Shown here piece after piece: positions 1 to 9,394 of a stretch of 64,000 bases of DNA (within the stretch, counting starts at the first letter, position 1; each line of letters begins with the position of its first letter). The stretch covers positions 179,311 to 243,310 of the forward strand of contig CANFJB010000003.1 of assembly GCA_947447375.1 (NCBI GenBank). The letters are read 5' to 3'. The DNA is from Bacteroidota bacterium (GTDB taxonomy: Bacteria > Bacteroidota > Bacteroidia > Flavobacteriales > Flavobacteriaceae). Under the pieces are notes generated by a model. It worked only from the letters and a program-made list of their open reading frames with translations, was not told the origin of the DNA and did no database searches. The translations under genes and the position numbers were made by a program.

Positions 1-630
1 TTCAATTGCAGCGGCTAATTCTTCGCGTGCTGGTTCCATCATTGGGGAGTGAAAACCGCCACCTACTGGCAATAATAATGCTCTTTTTGCACCAGCTTCT
101 TTCATTGCTTCACAGGCCTTTTCAACTGCTGAAAATTCTCCTGATATTACCAATTGACCCGGGCAGTTATAGTTTGCCGCTACAACAACTCCATCAATTG
201 AAGCACAAACTTCTTCAACGGCCGAATCTTCTAATCCCAAAACTGCAGCCATTGTTGAAGGTTTTATTTCACATGCTTTTTGCATAGCCAAAGCTCTTTT
301 TGAAACTAATTTTAAACCGTCTTCAAAGGATAAAGTGCCATTTGCAACCAATGCAGAAAACTCTCCTAATGAATGTCCAGCAACCATTTCAGGGTTGAAA
401 TCTGTTAACGTTTTTGCTAAAATTACCGAATGCAAAAATACGGCCGGTTGGGTAACTTTGGTTTCTTTTAATTTTTCTGCAGTTCCTTCAAACATAATAT
501 CTGTAATTCGGAAGCCCAAAATTTCATTTGCCTTTTCAAATAAATCCTTAGCTAATTCTGAATTTTCATACAACTCTTTTCCCATTCCTGTAAATTGGGC
601 TCCCTGACCAGGAAATATAAATGCTTTCAT
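1..630 (-). CDS. fabD: Malonyl-CoA:ACP transacylase (partial, 3' end outside window)
   Basis: Moves malonyl from CoA to acyl carrier protein in fatty-acid synthesis (cytoplasm). Translating the minus strand from the ATG at 628-630 gives MKAFIFPGQGAQ, the FabD amino terminus with its FPGQG motif. The nucleophile motif GHSLGE follows near residues 85-90, and a GFHSP segment carrying the likely catalytic histidine lies near the window edge. About 210 codons are present of roughly 290-310 in the family, so the carboxy end is cut off by the window. A TATTTTTG minus-10-like box (664-671, minus strand) sits 34 nt upstream of the start. The family assignment is very secure. Confidence 0.95.
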   Translation of the reverse strand, partial: MKAFIFPGQGAQFTGMGKELYENSELAKDLFEKANEILGFRITDIMFEGTAEKLKETKVTQPAVFLHSVILAKTLTDFNPEMVAGHSLGEFSALVANGTLSFEDGLKLVSKRALAMQKACEIKPSTMAAVLGLEDSAVEEVCASIDGVVVAANYNCPGQLVISGEFSAVEKACEAMKEAGAKRALLLPVGGGFHSPMMEPAREELAAAIE

Positions 631-760
631 AATTTATATAAATATTTATGTTTTATTAGAGTTCAAAAATAGTGAAATTTATAAGATTATTAAAGGTGTG
701 AATTATAGAATTAGTTTTAAATGAAATATAATTTTTTATTTGCATTAAACTATTTGAGAT

Positions 761-768
761 TATTTTTG
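761..768 (+). promoter_or_regulatory. Bacteroidota-type promoter of the 796 gene
   Basis: TATTTTTG matches the TAnnTTTG -7 box of the Bacteroidota primary sigma factor. A TTTG at 739-742 leaves an 18-nt spacer, within the usual 17-23. The start codon lies 28 nt downstream. Confidence 0.6.
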
Positions 769-795
769 TCTTACTAATATTATCAAATTAATTTT

Positions 796-1395
796 ATGCC
801 TAAATTTCGATTTACATTAGTTTCTATTTTTTTTCTATTTTCAATTTCTTTTTATGCTCAAGACATTCCAAAAAAATGGTCTTTTGCTTTTCAATTAGAC
901 AATCGTTTTTCCAATATTCGAAATAATGAAGTTACAGTTTTTGGAGCAAAAATTGGCTTTCAATATAAAAGAATAACAAGAGTTGGTTTGGGTAGTTCTT
1001 TTATTATTAACCCTGTTTATATAAATTATTTAAACAAAAAATTAAATAAGGAAGAAACAAACAAAATCAATTTTTGGTATTTCAGCGTTTTCAATGATTG
1101 GATTTTATATAAAAATAAAAAATGGGAGTGTTTTTTAACCGAACAAATAGGCTATGGAAAACCAAGTTTCGTTAAAGAAATAAGTGACGATGTTGTTAGC
1201 GATGTAAGTATTGATCTTTACGTAAATGAAATTACAGGACAAGTTAATTACAAATTTACTTCTTGGATTGGTGTAGGAGCTGGATTTGGATATAGAAATT
1301 TGTTAAATAATAAAGCAGTTTTAAAAACAACTTTCGATTCTCCAATCTATATTGCTAAAATAATAATATTGCCAGAAGTATTCTTCAAGAATTAA
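796..1395 (+). CDS. Putative outer-membrane or secreted protein, unknown family
   Basis: A 199-residue protein with an amino-terminal hydrophobic segment (about residues 5-20) ending in YAQD, a typical flavobacterial signal peptide. The mature part has alternating hydrophobic and polar strands and aromatic residues (for example WIGVGAGFGYRN near residues 155-166), which suggests a small beta-barrel like those of the OmpW/DUF3575 class. No catalytic motif is visible and I do not recognise the family. It has its own promoter, is convergent with purT, and only 18 nt separate the two stop codons. Confidence 0.7.
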   Translation: MPKFRFTLVSIFFLFSISFYAQDIPKKWSFAFQLDNRFSNIRNNEVTVFGAKIGFQYKRITRVGLGSSFIINPVYINYLNKKLNKEETNKINFWYFSVFNDWILYKNKKWECFLTEQIGYGKPSFVKEISDDVVSDVSIDLYVNEITGQVNYKFTSWIGVGAGFGYRNLLNNKAVLKTTFDSPIYIAKIIILPEVFFKN

Positions 1396-1413
1396 TCATT
1401 ATTAGTAATAATG

Positions 1414-2574
1414 TTAATACCCTACTTTTATCAATTTTGCTGCCTCTTTTGCCAACTCTACAATTTCTTCAATTGGAGTTTTCAAATCATCACTAACTAA
1501 TGAAACGCCCATTCTTCGATAAGGTCTTGAAGTGGGTTTTCCAAATATTCTAAAGTCGGTTTTTGGTAATGAAGCAATTTTTTCAATCCCTTCATAGGTT
1601 GGATTTAAGCTATTTTCTGAAGCAAGAATAACGGCACTTGCACCTGCTTTTTCCAATTTTATTTCAAATATTGGCAAACTTAGTATCGCACGTAAATGCA
1701 ATTCAAATTCGTTAAAATTTTGAGTACCTGCTAGCGTTACCATTCCGGTATCGTGAGGTCTTGGTGATAATTCTGAAAAGTAAACTCCTTCGTCTGATAG
1801 AAAAAATTCTACCCCAAAAAGACCTGCGCCACCTAGAGCTTCAGTAACTTTCTGAGCCATATTTTGTGCTTCCATTAAGTCAATTTCTGAAATTTTTGCG
1901 GGCTGCCAACTTTCTTGATAATCCCCTCGTTCTTGACGATGTCCAATTGGAGCGCAAAAAAGAGTTGGATTATTATTTTGAACTACTGTCAATAAAGTGA
2001 TTTCTGAATTGAATTTTACAAATGCTTCTACTATCACTTCTACAACATCTCCACGCGAACCTTCAACGGCATAATTCCATGCTTTTTCAATATCCGATTC
2101 CGTTTTTATTGTAGATTGCCCTTTTCCTGAAGAAGACATTAAAGGTTTTACAACGCAAGGAATTCCGACTTCCAAAACTGCTTTTTTCAGTTCTTCAGAA
2201 GTTTTTGCGTACCTATAATTGGCAGTTTTCAAACCTAATTCTTTTGAAGCTAAATCACGAATTGCTTTTCGATTCATCGTAAAATTAGCTGCTTTTGCCG
2301 AAGGAACGACTTTTATTCCTTGGTTTTCATAATCATAAAAACGCTCAGTTCTGATTGCTTCAATTTCAGGAACTATAAAATCAGGTTGGTGTTTGTGAAC
2401 AATTCTATCTAATTCTGTTCCGTCAAGCATGTTGATTACTTCGAATCCATTGGCAACTTGCATCGCTGGAGCATTTTCATAATTATCAACTGCAATTACA
2501 ACTTGCCCAATTCTTTGAGCTGCAATTGTAAATTCTTTGCCTAATTCACCAGAACCTAGAAGGAGTATTTTCAT
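1414..2574 (-). CDS. purT: Formate-dependent phosphoribosylglycinamide formyltransferase
   Basis: PurT makes formyl-GAR from GAR, formate and ATP, the third step of purine synthesis without formyl-tetrahydrofolate. The 386-residue length fits the family. The amino-terminal domain starts with GSGELGKE (residues 7-14). The ATP-grasp domain shows [12 protein letters not shown] (143-154), and [10 protein letters not shown] (about 268-277) is the metal- and substrate-binding region typical of PurT and PurK. The GxGELGKE start and the SSSGKGQS loop favour PurT over PurK. It lies 26 nt downstream of the aminotransferase gene on the same strand and is probably co-transcribed with it. Confidence 0.95.
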   Translation of the reverse strand: MKILLLGSGELGKEFTIAAQRIGQVVIAVDNYENAPAMQVANGFEVINMLDGTELDRIVHKHQPDFIVPEIEAIRTERFYDYENQGIKVVPSAKAANFTMNRKAIRDLASKELGLKTANYRYAKTSEELKKAVLEVGIPCVVKPLMSSSGKGQSTIKTESDIEKAWNYAVEGSRGDVVEVIVEAFVKFNSEITLLTVVQNNNPTLFCAPIGHRQERGDYQESWQPAKISEIDLMEAQNMAQKVTEALGGAGLFGVEFFLSDEGVYFSELSPRPHDTGMVTLAGTQNFNEFELHLRAILSLPIFEIKLEKAGASAVILASENSLNPTYEGIEKIASLPKTDFRIFGKPTSRPYRRMGVSLVSDDLKTPIEEIVELAKEAAKLIKVGY

Positions 2575-2600
2575 AAAATCACAATGTTAAATCGCTTTAT

Positions 2601-3785
2601 TTATGCCAATGCTTGTTTGATTCTTCTTAGCGCTTCAATCAATAAATCTTCGCTTGTAGCATAAGAAAAACGAATACAATTTGGGTTTCCAAAAGCATCT
2701 CCAGTTACTGTTGCTACATTTGCTTCAGATAAAAGATACATTGAAAAATCGTTTGCATCTTTAATAAAAGTACCATTTAAAGTTTTTCCAAAAAAGTGTG
2801 AAACGTCTGGGAAAACATAAAATGCCCCTTCTGGAACATTGATTTTTATTCCTGGAATATCTTTTAATAGTCCCACGACTAAATCTCTTCTACTATGAAA
2901 AGCATCAACCATGTGTTTTAAAACAGTTGGATCAGCATCAACGGCAGTAATTGTTGCTCTTTGTGCAATACTATTTGCTCCGCTGGTTACTTGTCCTTGA
3001 ATTTTTGTACAAGCTTTTGCTATAAATTCGGGTGCTCCAATATATCCAATTCTCCATCCTGTCATCGCAAATGCTTTTGCTACACCATTTACAGTTACTG
3101 TTTTTTCAAGCATTCCTGAAATAGAACCAATACTGCAGAAAGTGCCTGAGAAATTAATGTGCTCGTAAATTTCATCGGCAACTACATAGATATTTGGGTA
3201 TTTTTCTAAAACTTTTGCAAGAGCGGTTAGTTCCTCTCTGCTGTAAACAGATCCACTTGGATTACATGGCGAACTGAACCACATCATTTTAGTTTTTGGA
3301 GTTATTGCAGCTTCTAATTGGGAAGGTGTAATTTTGAAATCACTTTCTATAGTAGTAGGAACTTCAACAGGAACTCCTCCTGATAATTTTATAATTTCAA
3401 AGTAGCTAACCCAATATGGAGCTGGTAAAATCACCTCGTCTCCATCGTTTAACATTACTTGCGCTATATTGTATAAAGATTGTTTTGCTCCAGTAGAAAC
3501 TACAATTTGCGATGGTTTGTAATCTAAATTATTATCTCTTTTAAATTTTCTGCAAATCGCCTCTTTTAATTCTAAGTAACCTTCTACTGGGGAATAGGTG
3601 CTGTAATTTTCGTCAATTGCTTTTTTTGCGGCCTCCTTGATGAAATCGGGAGTGTTGAAGTCGGGTTCACCTAAACTTAAACTAATAATATCTTTTCCTT
3701 GCGCTTTTAATTCTCTTGCTAAAGCGGCCATTGCCAATGTTTGTGACGTCGATAAATTATTTATCCTATCCGAAAGTGCATTCAT
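2601..3785 (-). CDS. Pyridoxal-phosphate aminotransferase, aspartate type (class I)
   Basis: A 394-residue fold-type I aminotransferase, probably aspartate/prephenate type, which interconverts aspartate and oxaloacetate with a 2-oxoacid partner. Visible motifs are SLGEPDFNTP (37-46), the cofactor-contacting NPSG (175-178), DEIYE (204-208), the Schiff-base lysine in AKAFAMTGWRIGY (K237), and a carboxy-terminal arginine in CIRFSYA that should bind the substrate carboxylate. Family I-gamma aspartate aminotransferases have this layout. The exact amino-acid preference cannot be read from sequence. It sits between the desaturase gene upstream and purT downstream. Confidence 0.9.
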   Translation of the reverse strand: MNALSDRINNLSTSQTLAMAALARELKAQGKDIISLSLGEPDFNTPDFIKEAAKKAIDENYSTYSPVEGYLELKEAICRKFKRDNNLDYKPSQIVVSTGAKQSLYNIAQVMLNDGDEVILPAPYWVSYFEIIKLSGGVPVEVPTTIESDFKITPSQLEAAITPKTKMMWFSSPCNPSGSVYSREELTALAKVLEKYPNIYVVADEIYEHINFSGTFCSIGSISGMLEKTVTVNGVAKAFAMTGWRIGYIGAPEFIAKACTKIQGQVTSGANSIAQRATITAVDADPTVLKHMVDAFHSRRDLVVGLLKDIPGIKINVPEGAFYVFPDVSHFFGKTLNGTFIKDANDFSMYLLSEANVATVTGDAFGNPNCIRFSYATSEDLLIEALRRIKQALA

Positions 3786-3827
3786 TCTTGTTGTGTGTTG
3801 TAGTTATTTATTGTTGTGTTTAATTTT

Positions 3828-4928
3828 TTATGCTGATAATTCTGGTTTCATTCCTAAGTCTTTCAAATGTTTGAAATGGGCAATTACCGCCGCTCTCATT
3901 GATTTGTACTCATAGTAAGGAAGATTTGCTTCAGCTGCAGCTTCTTTTACAAATTGTGAAATTTTATTGTAATGCACGTGACAAATATTTGGGAATAAAT
4001 GGTGTTCAATTTGATGATTTAAACCTCCAGTGTACCAGTTTACGATAAAGTTTTTAGGAGCAAAATTTGCCGTAGTAAATAGTTGGTGAATGGCCCAAGT
4101 ATTTTCCATTTCGCCAGCTTCGTTTGGTAATGGATTCGCAGTTTCTTCAATTACGTGAGCCAATTGGAAAACAATACTCAAAATTAATCCTGCAGTGTAA
4201 TGCATAACAAAAAATCCAAAAAGTACTTTCCACCAAGAAACTCCAATAATCATAGGAACAACAATCCAAATTGAGAAGTAAATTAGTTTTGTAACTACTA
4301 ATGTTGACCAAAGAAACTTAGAGCTTTTCGGCTCACCATAAGATAGTTTTCTTTTCAAATACTGTCTCATTTGTTTGAAATCAGTAGTTAAAGCCCAGTT
4401 GAAAGTCAATAATCCATATAAAAAAACCGAGTAATAGTGTTGAAATTTATGGAAATAGGACCACTTTGCTTCTTTTGTAAATCTGATAATTCTACCAGCA
4501 TCTAAATCTTCATCGTGCCCTGGAATATTGGTGTAGGTATGGTGCAAAACGTTGTGTTGAACTTGCCAGTTGTAAACATTTCCGGCTAGAACATAAATCG
4601 TTCCACCCATAAATTTATTTACCCAGCCTTTATTGGAATAAGAACCATGATTACCATCGTGCATTACATTCATTCCTATTCCTGCCATTCCAATACCAAT
4701 CAAAATTGATAAAAGCGTAAACACCCAAAAAGGCATGTTTGTTAATGTAATAATTAAAATATAAGGGGTAATAAAGATTGAGAAAAGTATAATTGTTTTA
4801 AGGTACAATTTCCAGTTTCCCGTTTTTTCAATATTATTTTCTTTGAAATAATTGTTTACTTTAGAATTCAATGTTCTAAAAAACTTCATTCCATCTTGTT
4901 TTGCAAATGTAGGGACAGTATTGTTCAT
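3828..4928 (-). CDS. Membrane fatty-acid desaturase (acyl-CoA/acyl-lipid type)
   Basis: Introduces a double bond into a membrane acyl chain, using a di-iron centre. All three histidine boxes are present: HDGNH (90-94), HNVLHH (125-130) and QIEHH (306-310). The QxxHH form is typical of front-end or delta-6-like desaturases. Four or more hydrophobic segments (about 45-64, 68-88, 205-230, 233-255) fit a membrane enzyme. A TTG seven codons further upstream would overlap a TATCTTTG -7 box (4947-4954, minus strand), so the ATG at 4926-4928 is the better start, giving 366 residues. Desaturases are common in cold-adapted flavobacteria; substrate and regiospecificity are unknown. Confidence 0.9.
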   Translation of the reverse strand: MNNTVPTFAKQDGMKFFRTLNSKVNNYFKENNIEKTGNWKLYLKTIILFSIFITPYILIITLTNMPFWVFTLLSILIGIGMAGIGMNVMHDGNHGSYSNKGWVNKFMGGTIYVLAGNVYNWQVQHNVLHHTYTNIPGHDEDLDAGRIIRFTKEAKWSYFHKFQHYYSVFLYGLLTFNWALTTDFKQMRQYLKRKLSYGEPKSSKFLWSTLVVTKLIYFSIWIVVPMIIGVSWWKVLFGFFVMHYTAGLILSIVFQLAHVIEETANPLPNEAGEMENTWAIHQLFTTANFAPKNFIVNWYTGGLNHQIEHHLFPNICHVHYNKISQFVKEAAAEANLPYYEYKSMRAAVIAHFKHLKDLGMKPELSA

Positions 4929-5030
4929 AATATATTTGATATTCAACAAAGATAATTATTATATAAATTTATTCCACTAATTTCGAGTTAATATTTTAAC
5001 TTTAAATAGTACTTTTGTTAAAAAAAATAA

Positions 5031-5660
5031 ATGGAATTTATTCTGAAGTACTTTCCTGAATTAACTGAGGTTCAGATAGGTCAATTCCAACAGTTGGAAG
5101 CGTTATATCACGATTGGAATTCAAAAATTAATGTTATTTCTAGAAAAGACATCGATCAATTGTATGTGAAACATGTTTTGCACTCTTTGGCCATTGCCAA
5201 AATTCAAAAATTTGAACCAGGAACTTATGTTTTGGATGTTGGAACTGGCGGAGGTTTTCCTGGAATTCCATTGGCAATATTATTTCCTGAAACACGTTTT
5301 TACCTAATAGATGTAATTCTCAAAAAGATAAATGTGGTAAAAGCAGTTGCTGAATCGTTGGAATTAAAAAATGTAAAGGCGGAACAAATACGTGCCGAAA
5401 ATGTAAAAGGCGATTTCGATTTCATTGTTAGTCGTGCAGTAACCAACATGCCCGATTTCGTTTCTTGGATAAAAGATAAAATCAAAAAACAACAAAAACA
5501 CGAACTCAAAAATGGTATTTTATACCTTAAGGGTGGCGATCTAACTGAAGAATTGGCTTCGTTTCCAAACGCAAAAGAATACAATATTTCCGATTTTTTT
5601 GAAGATGATTTTTTTGAAACTAAGAAAGTAGTTCACCTGCCTTTGAAATATAAATCATAA
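5031..5660 (+). CDS. rsmG: 16S rRNA (guanine-527-N7)-methyltransferase
   Basis: RsmG (GidB) methylates G527 of 16S rRNA with S-adenosylmethionine. The 209-residue length is normal. The SAM-binding loop VLDVGTGGGFPG (67-78) and the downstream SRAVTNMPDFVSW segment are diagnostic. A TACTTTTG -7 box (5010-5017) lies just upstream and is divergent from the desaturase promoter. A strong bidirectional terminator follows the stop codon. Confidence 0.95.
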   Translation: MEFILKYFPELTEVQIGQFQQLEALYHDWNSKINVISRKDIDQLYVKHVLHSLAIAKIQKFEPGTYVLDVGTGGGFPGIPLAILFPETRFYLIDVILKKINVVKAVAESLELKNVKAEQIRAENVKGDFDFIVSRAVTNMPDFVSWIKDKIKKQQKHELKNGILYLKGGDLTEELASFPNAKEYNISDFFEDDFFETKKVVHLPLKYKS

Positions 5661-5661
5661 T

Positions 5662-5690
5662 AAAAAACCCACAAATATTGTGGGTTTTTT
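5662..5690. terminator. Bidirectional rho-independent terminator (rsmG / pruA)
   Basis: A 13-bp perfect stem (AAAAAACCCACAA with its complement) around a 3-nt loop lies between the convergent rsmG and pruA genes, with T runs on both strands. Confidence 0.9.
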
Positions 5691-5726
5691 ATTCTTAAAT
5701 CTAATTTCTTAAACCTTAAATTATGT

Positions 5727-7355
5727 TTATTCTCCTAAAAAAGGGTATCTGTAATTTTCAGGGGTAACAAACGTTTCTTTGATAGTTCGTGGTGATGCCC
5801 AACGCAATAAGTTCAAAGCAGAACCCGCTTTGTCATTCGTTCCGGAAGCTCGAGCACCACCAAAAGGTTGCATTCCTACCACCGCACCTGTTGGTTTATC
5901 ATTCACATAAAAATTTCCTGCAGCATTTTGCAAAGCGATAGTTGCCTGTTCAATTGCATAACGATCTTTGCTGAAAATAGCGCCTGTTAATGCGTATTCT
6001 GAAGTTTGATCTACTAATTCTAAAGTGGTTTCCCAATCGGCATCTTCATAAACATAAATAGTCACTATTGGCCCGAACAATTCGGTTTCCATTGTAGTAT
6101 ATTTTGGGTTGGTAGTAACAATAATGGTAGGTTCAATGAAATAACCAACCGATTTATCATAATTTCCACCAACGATTATTTCAGCATCAGTATCTTTTTT
6201 TGCTTGTTCGATGTAACTAACTAATTTGTTGAACGAACCTTCGTGAATAACTGCTGTAATGAAATTCCCAAAATCTTCGGGAGATCCCATTTTCATGGAT
6301 TTTACGTCGGTAATTAATTGTTGTTTTACTGCTGACCACAAACTTTGAGGAATATAGGCTCTTGAAGCTGCTGAACATTTTTGTCCTTGAAATTCAAAGG
6401 CACCACGAGCAATTCCCGTTGCCACTTGTTTAACATTGGCACTTGGATGCGCTACGACAAAATCTTTTCCACCTGTTTCTCCTACAATTCTTGGATAGGT
6501 TTTATAATGGTGAATATTCATTCCGATTTTTGCCCAAATATCTTTGAATACGTGAGTTGATCCTGTGAAATGCACTCCGGCAAAATCACGATTTGCCAAA
6601 ACAGTATTGGTAATCATTTCTGCATCACCAAAAACAACGTTGATAACGCCATCAGGAACACCAGCTTCTTTGAAAACATCGATGATAATTTTTGCTGAGA
6701 ATACTTGGCTATCACTTGGTTTCCAAATTACAACATTCCCCATCATGGCTGCACTTGCTGGTAAATTTGCTGCAATTGCAGTGAAATTAAAAGGTGTAAT
6801 TGCATAAACAAATCCTTCTAATGGACGGTATTCTACTCTGTTCCAAACGGCAGAATCAGAATTAGGTTGGTCGTTATAAATTTGAGTCATAAACTCCACA
6901 TTATAACGTAGAAAATCTATTAATTCACAAGAAGCATCAATTTCTGCTTGGAATATGTTTTTAGATTGCGCAATCATGGTTGCGGCATTAATTTTTGCTC
7001 GGTAAGGCCCTGCGATTAATTCGGCTGCTTTTAAAAATATAGCAGCACGTTGTTCCCAAGCCATATTTGCCCATGCTTTTTTAGATTCTAATGCGTTTGC
7101 GATTGCTTTTTCAATATGAGATTTTTCAGCTAAATGATAGGTTCCCACGATGTGTTTATGATCGTGTGGTGCCGACATCGTTCTGGTGTTTCCAGTTCTA
7201 ATTTCTTCACTTCCGATATATAGTGGAACGTCAATTTTGGTGTTCCACATTTCTTTATAGGCTGCAAGAACTGCTGCTTTTTCTGGAGAATTTGGGGCGT
7301 ACGACTTTACTGGTTCGTTTACCGCTTTTGGTACATTAAAGAATCCTTTTAACAT
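5727..7355 (-). CDS. pruA: L-glutamate gamma-semialdehyde dehydrogenase
   Basis: Oxidises glutamate semialdehyde (from pyrroline-5-carboxylate) to glutamate with NAD+, the second step of proline breakdown. The 542-residue length matches the stand-alone (not PutA-fused) form. Visible motifs are TPFNFTAI (187-194), FTGST (263-267), the general base in VGETGGKDF (E293), and the nucleophilic cysteine in GQKCSAAS (C327). A TACTTTTG box (7415-7422, minus strand) gives a leader of about 50 nt. Hairpin element A lies upstream of this promoter. Confidence 0.95.
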   Translation of the reverse strand: MLKGFFNVPKAVNEPVKSYAPNSPEKAAVLAAYKEMWNTKIDVPLYIGSEEIRTGNTRTMSAPHDHKHIVGTYHLAEKSHIEKAIANALESKKAWANMAWEQRAAIFLKAAELIAGPYRAKINAATMIAQSKNIFQAEIDASCELIDFLRYNVEFMTQIYNDQPNSDSAVWNRVEYRPLEGFVYAITPFNFTAIAANLPASAAMMGNVVIWKPSDSQVFSAKIIIDVFKEAGVPDGVINVVFGDAEMITNTVLANRDFAGVHFTGSTHVFKDIWAKIGMNIHHYKTYPRIVGETGGKDFVVAHPSANVKQVATGIARGAFEFQGQKCSAASRAYIPQSLWSAVKQQLITDVKSMKMGSPEDFGNFITAVIHEGSFNKLVSYIEQAKKDTDAEIIVGGNYDKSVGYFIEPTIIVTTNPKYTTMETELFGPIVTIYVYEDADWETTLELVDQTSEYALTGAIFSKDRYAIEQATIALQNAAGNFYVNDKPTGAVVGMQPFGGARASGTNDKAGSALNLLRWASPRTIKETFVTPENYRYPFLGE

Positions 7356-7414
7356 GATAGTTTTTATTTAATAATACCCAATTTAATTGTTTAATTTGGG
7401 TGATACTGTTTTTA

Positions 7415-7422
7415 CAAAAGTA
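7415..7422 (-). promoter_or_regulatory. -7 promoter box for pruA
   Basis: TACTTTTG on the minus strand, 60 nt upstream of the pruA start. No convincing TTG -33 box was found, so this is moderate evidence. Confidence 0.45.
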
Positions 7423-7475
7423 CAAATGAAAAATTGATAAATGACAATTTAGATTTAGAAATTAAATCGGATTTC

Positions 7476-7618
7476 TAGCCCAGACGGAAATGGAAACCCC
7501 GGAATTCAAAAAGCTATTTTTTCTTTTGTTTTTAAAGCGACCAAAGGAAGCTCTTAAAGCAAAATAGAAAAAAAGATTTTTGAATGAGGAGTTGTAATGT
7601 ACTGCTGGAAATAGCTCC
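7476..7618 (-). repeat. Dispersed hairpin element, copy A (long form, 143 bp)
   Basis: Strand is given as the orientation that begins GGAGCTATTTCC and ends GGGCTA. The ends match copies B, C and D. The interior folds into a long imperfect hairpin: ATTCAAAAA (7504-7512) pairs with TTTTTGAAT (7577-7585), and TTTTTTCTTTTG pairs with a near-complement at about 7560-7573. The apical motif GCGAC...GAAGCTCTT is shared with copy D only. The element begins 3 nt after the apaG stop codon and is in the sense orientation relative to pruA downstream. The 266-nt apaG-pruA gap holds this element plus the pruA promoter. Confidence 0.8.
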
Positions 7619-7621
7619 TTA

Positions 7622-8008
7622 TTAATTTAATGCAAATGGTGCGCTCAAACGAAATGTTGGAACTACGACTTTGAAATTTCTGGTTGAGGTAAAATTCACC
7701 ATGTTAAAATGGCCTTGCATTGCGCCAAACGGAGAAGTGAGTAAGCATCCAGAGCTGTAAGTGTGAGATTCTCCTGGTTTTAAAACTGGTTTTTTTCCGA
7801 TAATTCCTTCTCCATCAACGATTTCTGTTTCTTGAAGAGAATCGAAAATTTCCCAGTGGCGAGTCATTAATTGTACGGAATCTTTGCTGTGATTTTCAAT
7901 GGTTATATGGTAGCTGAAGGCAAATTGAATCTTGTAGTTTTTGAAGTAAGTGCCTTCAAAACTGGTGGATACAGAAATTTTAATTCCCCTTGTGATTTGT
8001 GATACCAT
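7622..8008 (-). CDS. apaG: ApaG domain protein
   Basis: A 128-residue single-domain ApaG protein, a small immunoglobulin-like beta fold linked in enterobacteria to divalent-cation tolerance; its biochemical role is unsettled. Recognisable segments are the YHITIENHS strand, LMTRHWEIFDS (about 47-57), VDGEGIIGKKPVLKPGE (about 63-79) and the glycine-rich GCLLTSPFGAMQGHF. Length and order match the family. It lies 69 nt downstream of the T9SS plug gene on the same strand and may share its transcript. Confidence 0.93.
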   Translation of the reverse strand: MVSQITRGIKISVSTSFEGTYFKNYKIQFAFSYHITIENHSKDSVQLMTRHWEIFDSLQETEIVDGEGIIGKKPVLKPGESHTYSSGCLLTSPFGAMQGHFNMVNFTSTRNFKVVVPTFRLSAPFALN

Positions 8009-8077
8009 AGTAACAAACTGATTTTAGGTAAAATTATAAAAAATTTGTGAGTTATTCACTAAATTAAAAAAATAAAA

Positions 8078-9331
8078 TTAATTGGTAATATTCTCAGAAT
8101 TTGCAACTCCTTTTCCAATAATTCTATCGTAACGTTGGTTGTTTTCTCTGTAATAAATGATGGCAAAATAGTTGTTTTCGGTTTGCCAAAAATTACCATC
8201 TATTGCATTTTCGTAATCAATTTTTTTATTTTGGTCGGCCACCACATATTGATAATTAGTAAAACCTTGTTTGATCATTATTGCTTTTTCGTAGATTCCT
8301 TTTTCTTGATTGTAATCCATTTTAAATTCATCGGAAATTGAGTAATTATTGAACATTCCGTTGATGTAAATGTTCTTTTTTTCATAAAATGATGGTGCCG
8401 ACAGTGTGAAAAACACCCATGAATAATCAGCTTCTATTGCGTTATTTGAAGCATTTGCATTTAGCGGAACAAAATTCCCGTTGGCATCAGGATTGTAGGT
8501 GTAGGATTTGTTAGTTCGTGCATTATCGGTGTAAAGATGGGTGTTATATACACCATTATTGGCATCTACTCTCGCTATATAATTGGTTGCTGCACGAATT
8601 ACTTTATTTTCAAAATACAGAAATTCATTTCCACCCCAGAATTGTGTTTCAGAATCGTATTTATAAATTAGGTCATTTCCAATGGTATACATTGGTTTAA
8701 TATTGGTGATTGCTTCATTCAATTTACCGTTTTGCATCAATAGTACTTTTACGTTTTGCAGTGGACTTTGAAAAAGTAAATTGGGCGATTTAATTGAAAA
8801 ATCGAGGTTTTGCTTGTAGTTAATTTCATTTAATGTTCGTGCTCTTTTTATTTGCATTGGCACTGAAACCAAATCTTCATAAATCATGAATTTTCTAGAA
8901 AAAACAACCTCTCTATCTTCATTAAGAATTTTTATCATGTAATTCCCACTCACTAAAAGACGGGTGTTTTTGTTTGGAAAACCAATTTTATAATGAGAAT
9001 ACAATTGAAGTGCGTTTAATGAGTTGGTGTATTCTTGAATTCGTATTCCGTCAAACCCTTGTAGGTATTCATTTTTTGACAAATCGGAATGTTTCCAATC
9101 GTAATTGCAGTGAACAATTTCATAATAATAATTGGCTTCATTTCCATACAAATCATCAAATTGAATTTCAAAAGAATCATTCAAACCAAAAAGGGCAATT
9201 GAATTTTGATTGTTTTGAACAAAAGTGATTGTTTTTATATTAAATGGGGGGTCGATCTCTTTTTCCACTTGCGCAAATGTGAAAAATGAAACCAGTAGAA
9301 GAGCTATATTTAACCAAAGGGTTTTAAACAT
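8078..9331 (-). CDS. Type IX secretion system plug protein (formerly DUF5103)
   Basis: A 417-residue protein with a signal peptide (about 1-20, ending FAQ) that I recognise as the flavobacterial Plug protein family. Plug occludes the periplasmic side of the SprA translocon when PorV is absent. Characteristic segments are PPFNIKTITF (about 28-37), the YYYEIVHCNYDWKHSDL stretch (about 67-83) and the RKFMIYEDLVSVP linker (about 146-158) before the second beta domain. Assignment rests on remembered family features, not an alignment. It fits the other T9SS and gliding genes here (gldB, gldC and sorting-domain proteins). Confidence 0.8.
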   Translation of the reverse strand: MFKTLWLNIALLLVSFFTFAQVEKEIDPPFNIKTITFVQNNQNSIALFGLNDSFEIQFDDLYGNEANYYYEIVHCNYDWKHSDLSKNEYLQGFDGIRIQEYTNSLNALQLYSHYKIGFPNKNTRLLVSGNYMIKILNEDREVVFSRKFMIYEDLVSVPMQIKRARTLNEINYKQNLDFSIKSPNLLFQSPLQNVKVLLMQNGKLNEAITNIKPMYTIGNDLIYKYDSETQFWGGNEFLYFENKVIRAATNYIARVDANNGVYNTHLYTDNARTNKSYTYNPDANGNFVPLNANASNNAIEADYSWVFFTLSAPSFYEKKNIYINGMFNNYSISDEFKMDYNQEKGIYEKAIMIKQGFTNYQYVVADQNKKIDYENAIDGNFWQTENNYFAIIYYRENNQRYDRIIGKGVANSENITN

Positions 9332-9394
9332 AATAGTATTTTTGCTTTTGTAAATATATGAAAATTACCTTTGAAAATAAAGTTAATATAAGTG

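Noticed and set aside
6..607. Two plus-strand reading frames at the left edge
   Set aside because: They are antisense to fabD. The minus-strand translation carries FPGQGAQ and GHSLGE, so the plus-strand frames are shadows.
7476..7618. Insertion sequence or transposase remnant for the hairpin elements
   Set aside because: No coding frame, no target-site duplication that I can see, and no transposase in the window. The mobility mechanism stays open, so it is listed as a repeat only.
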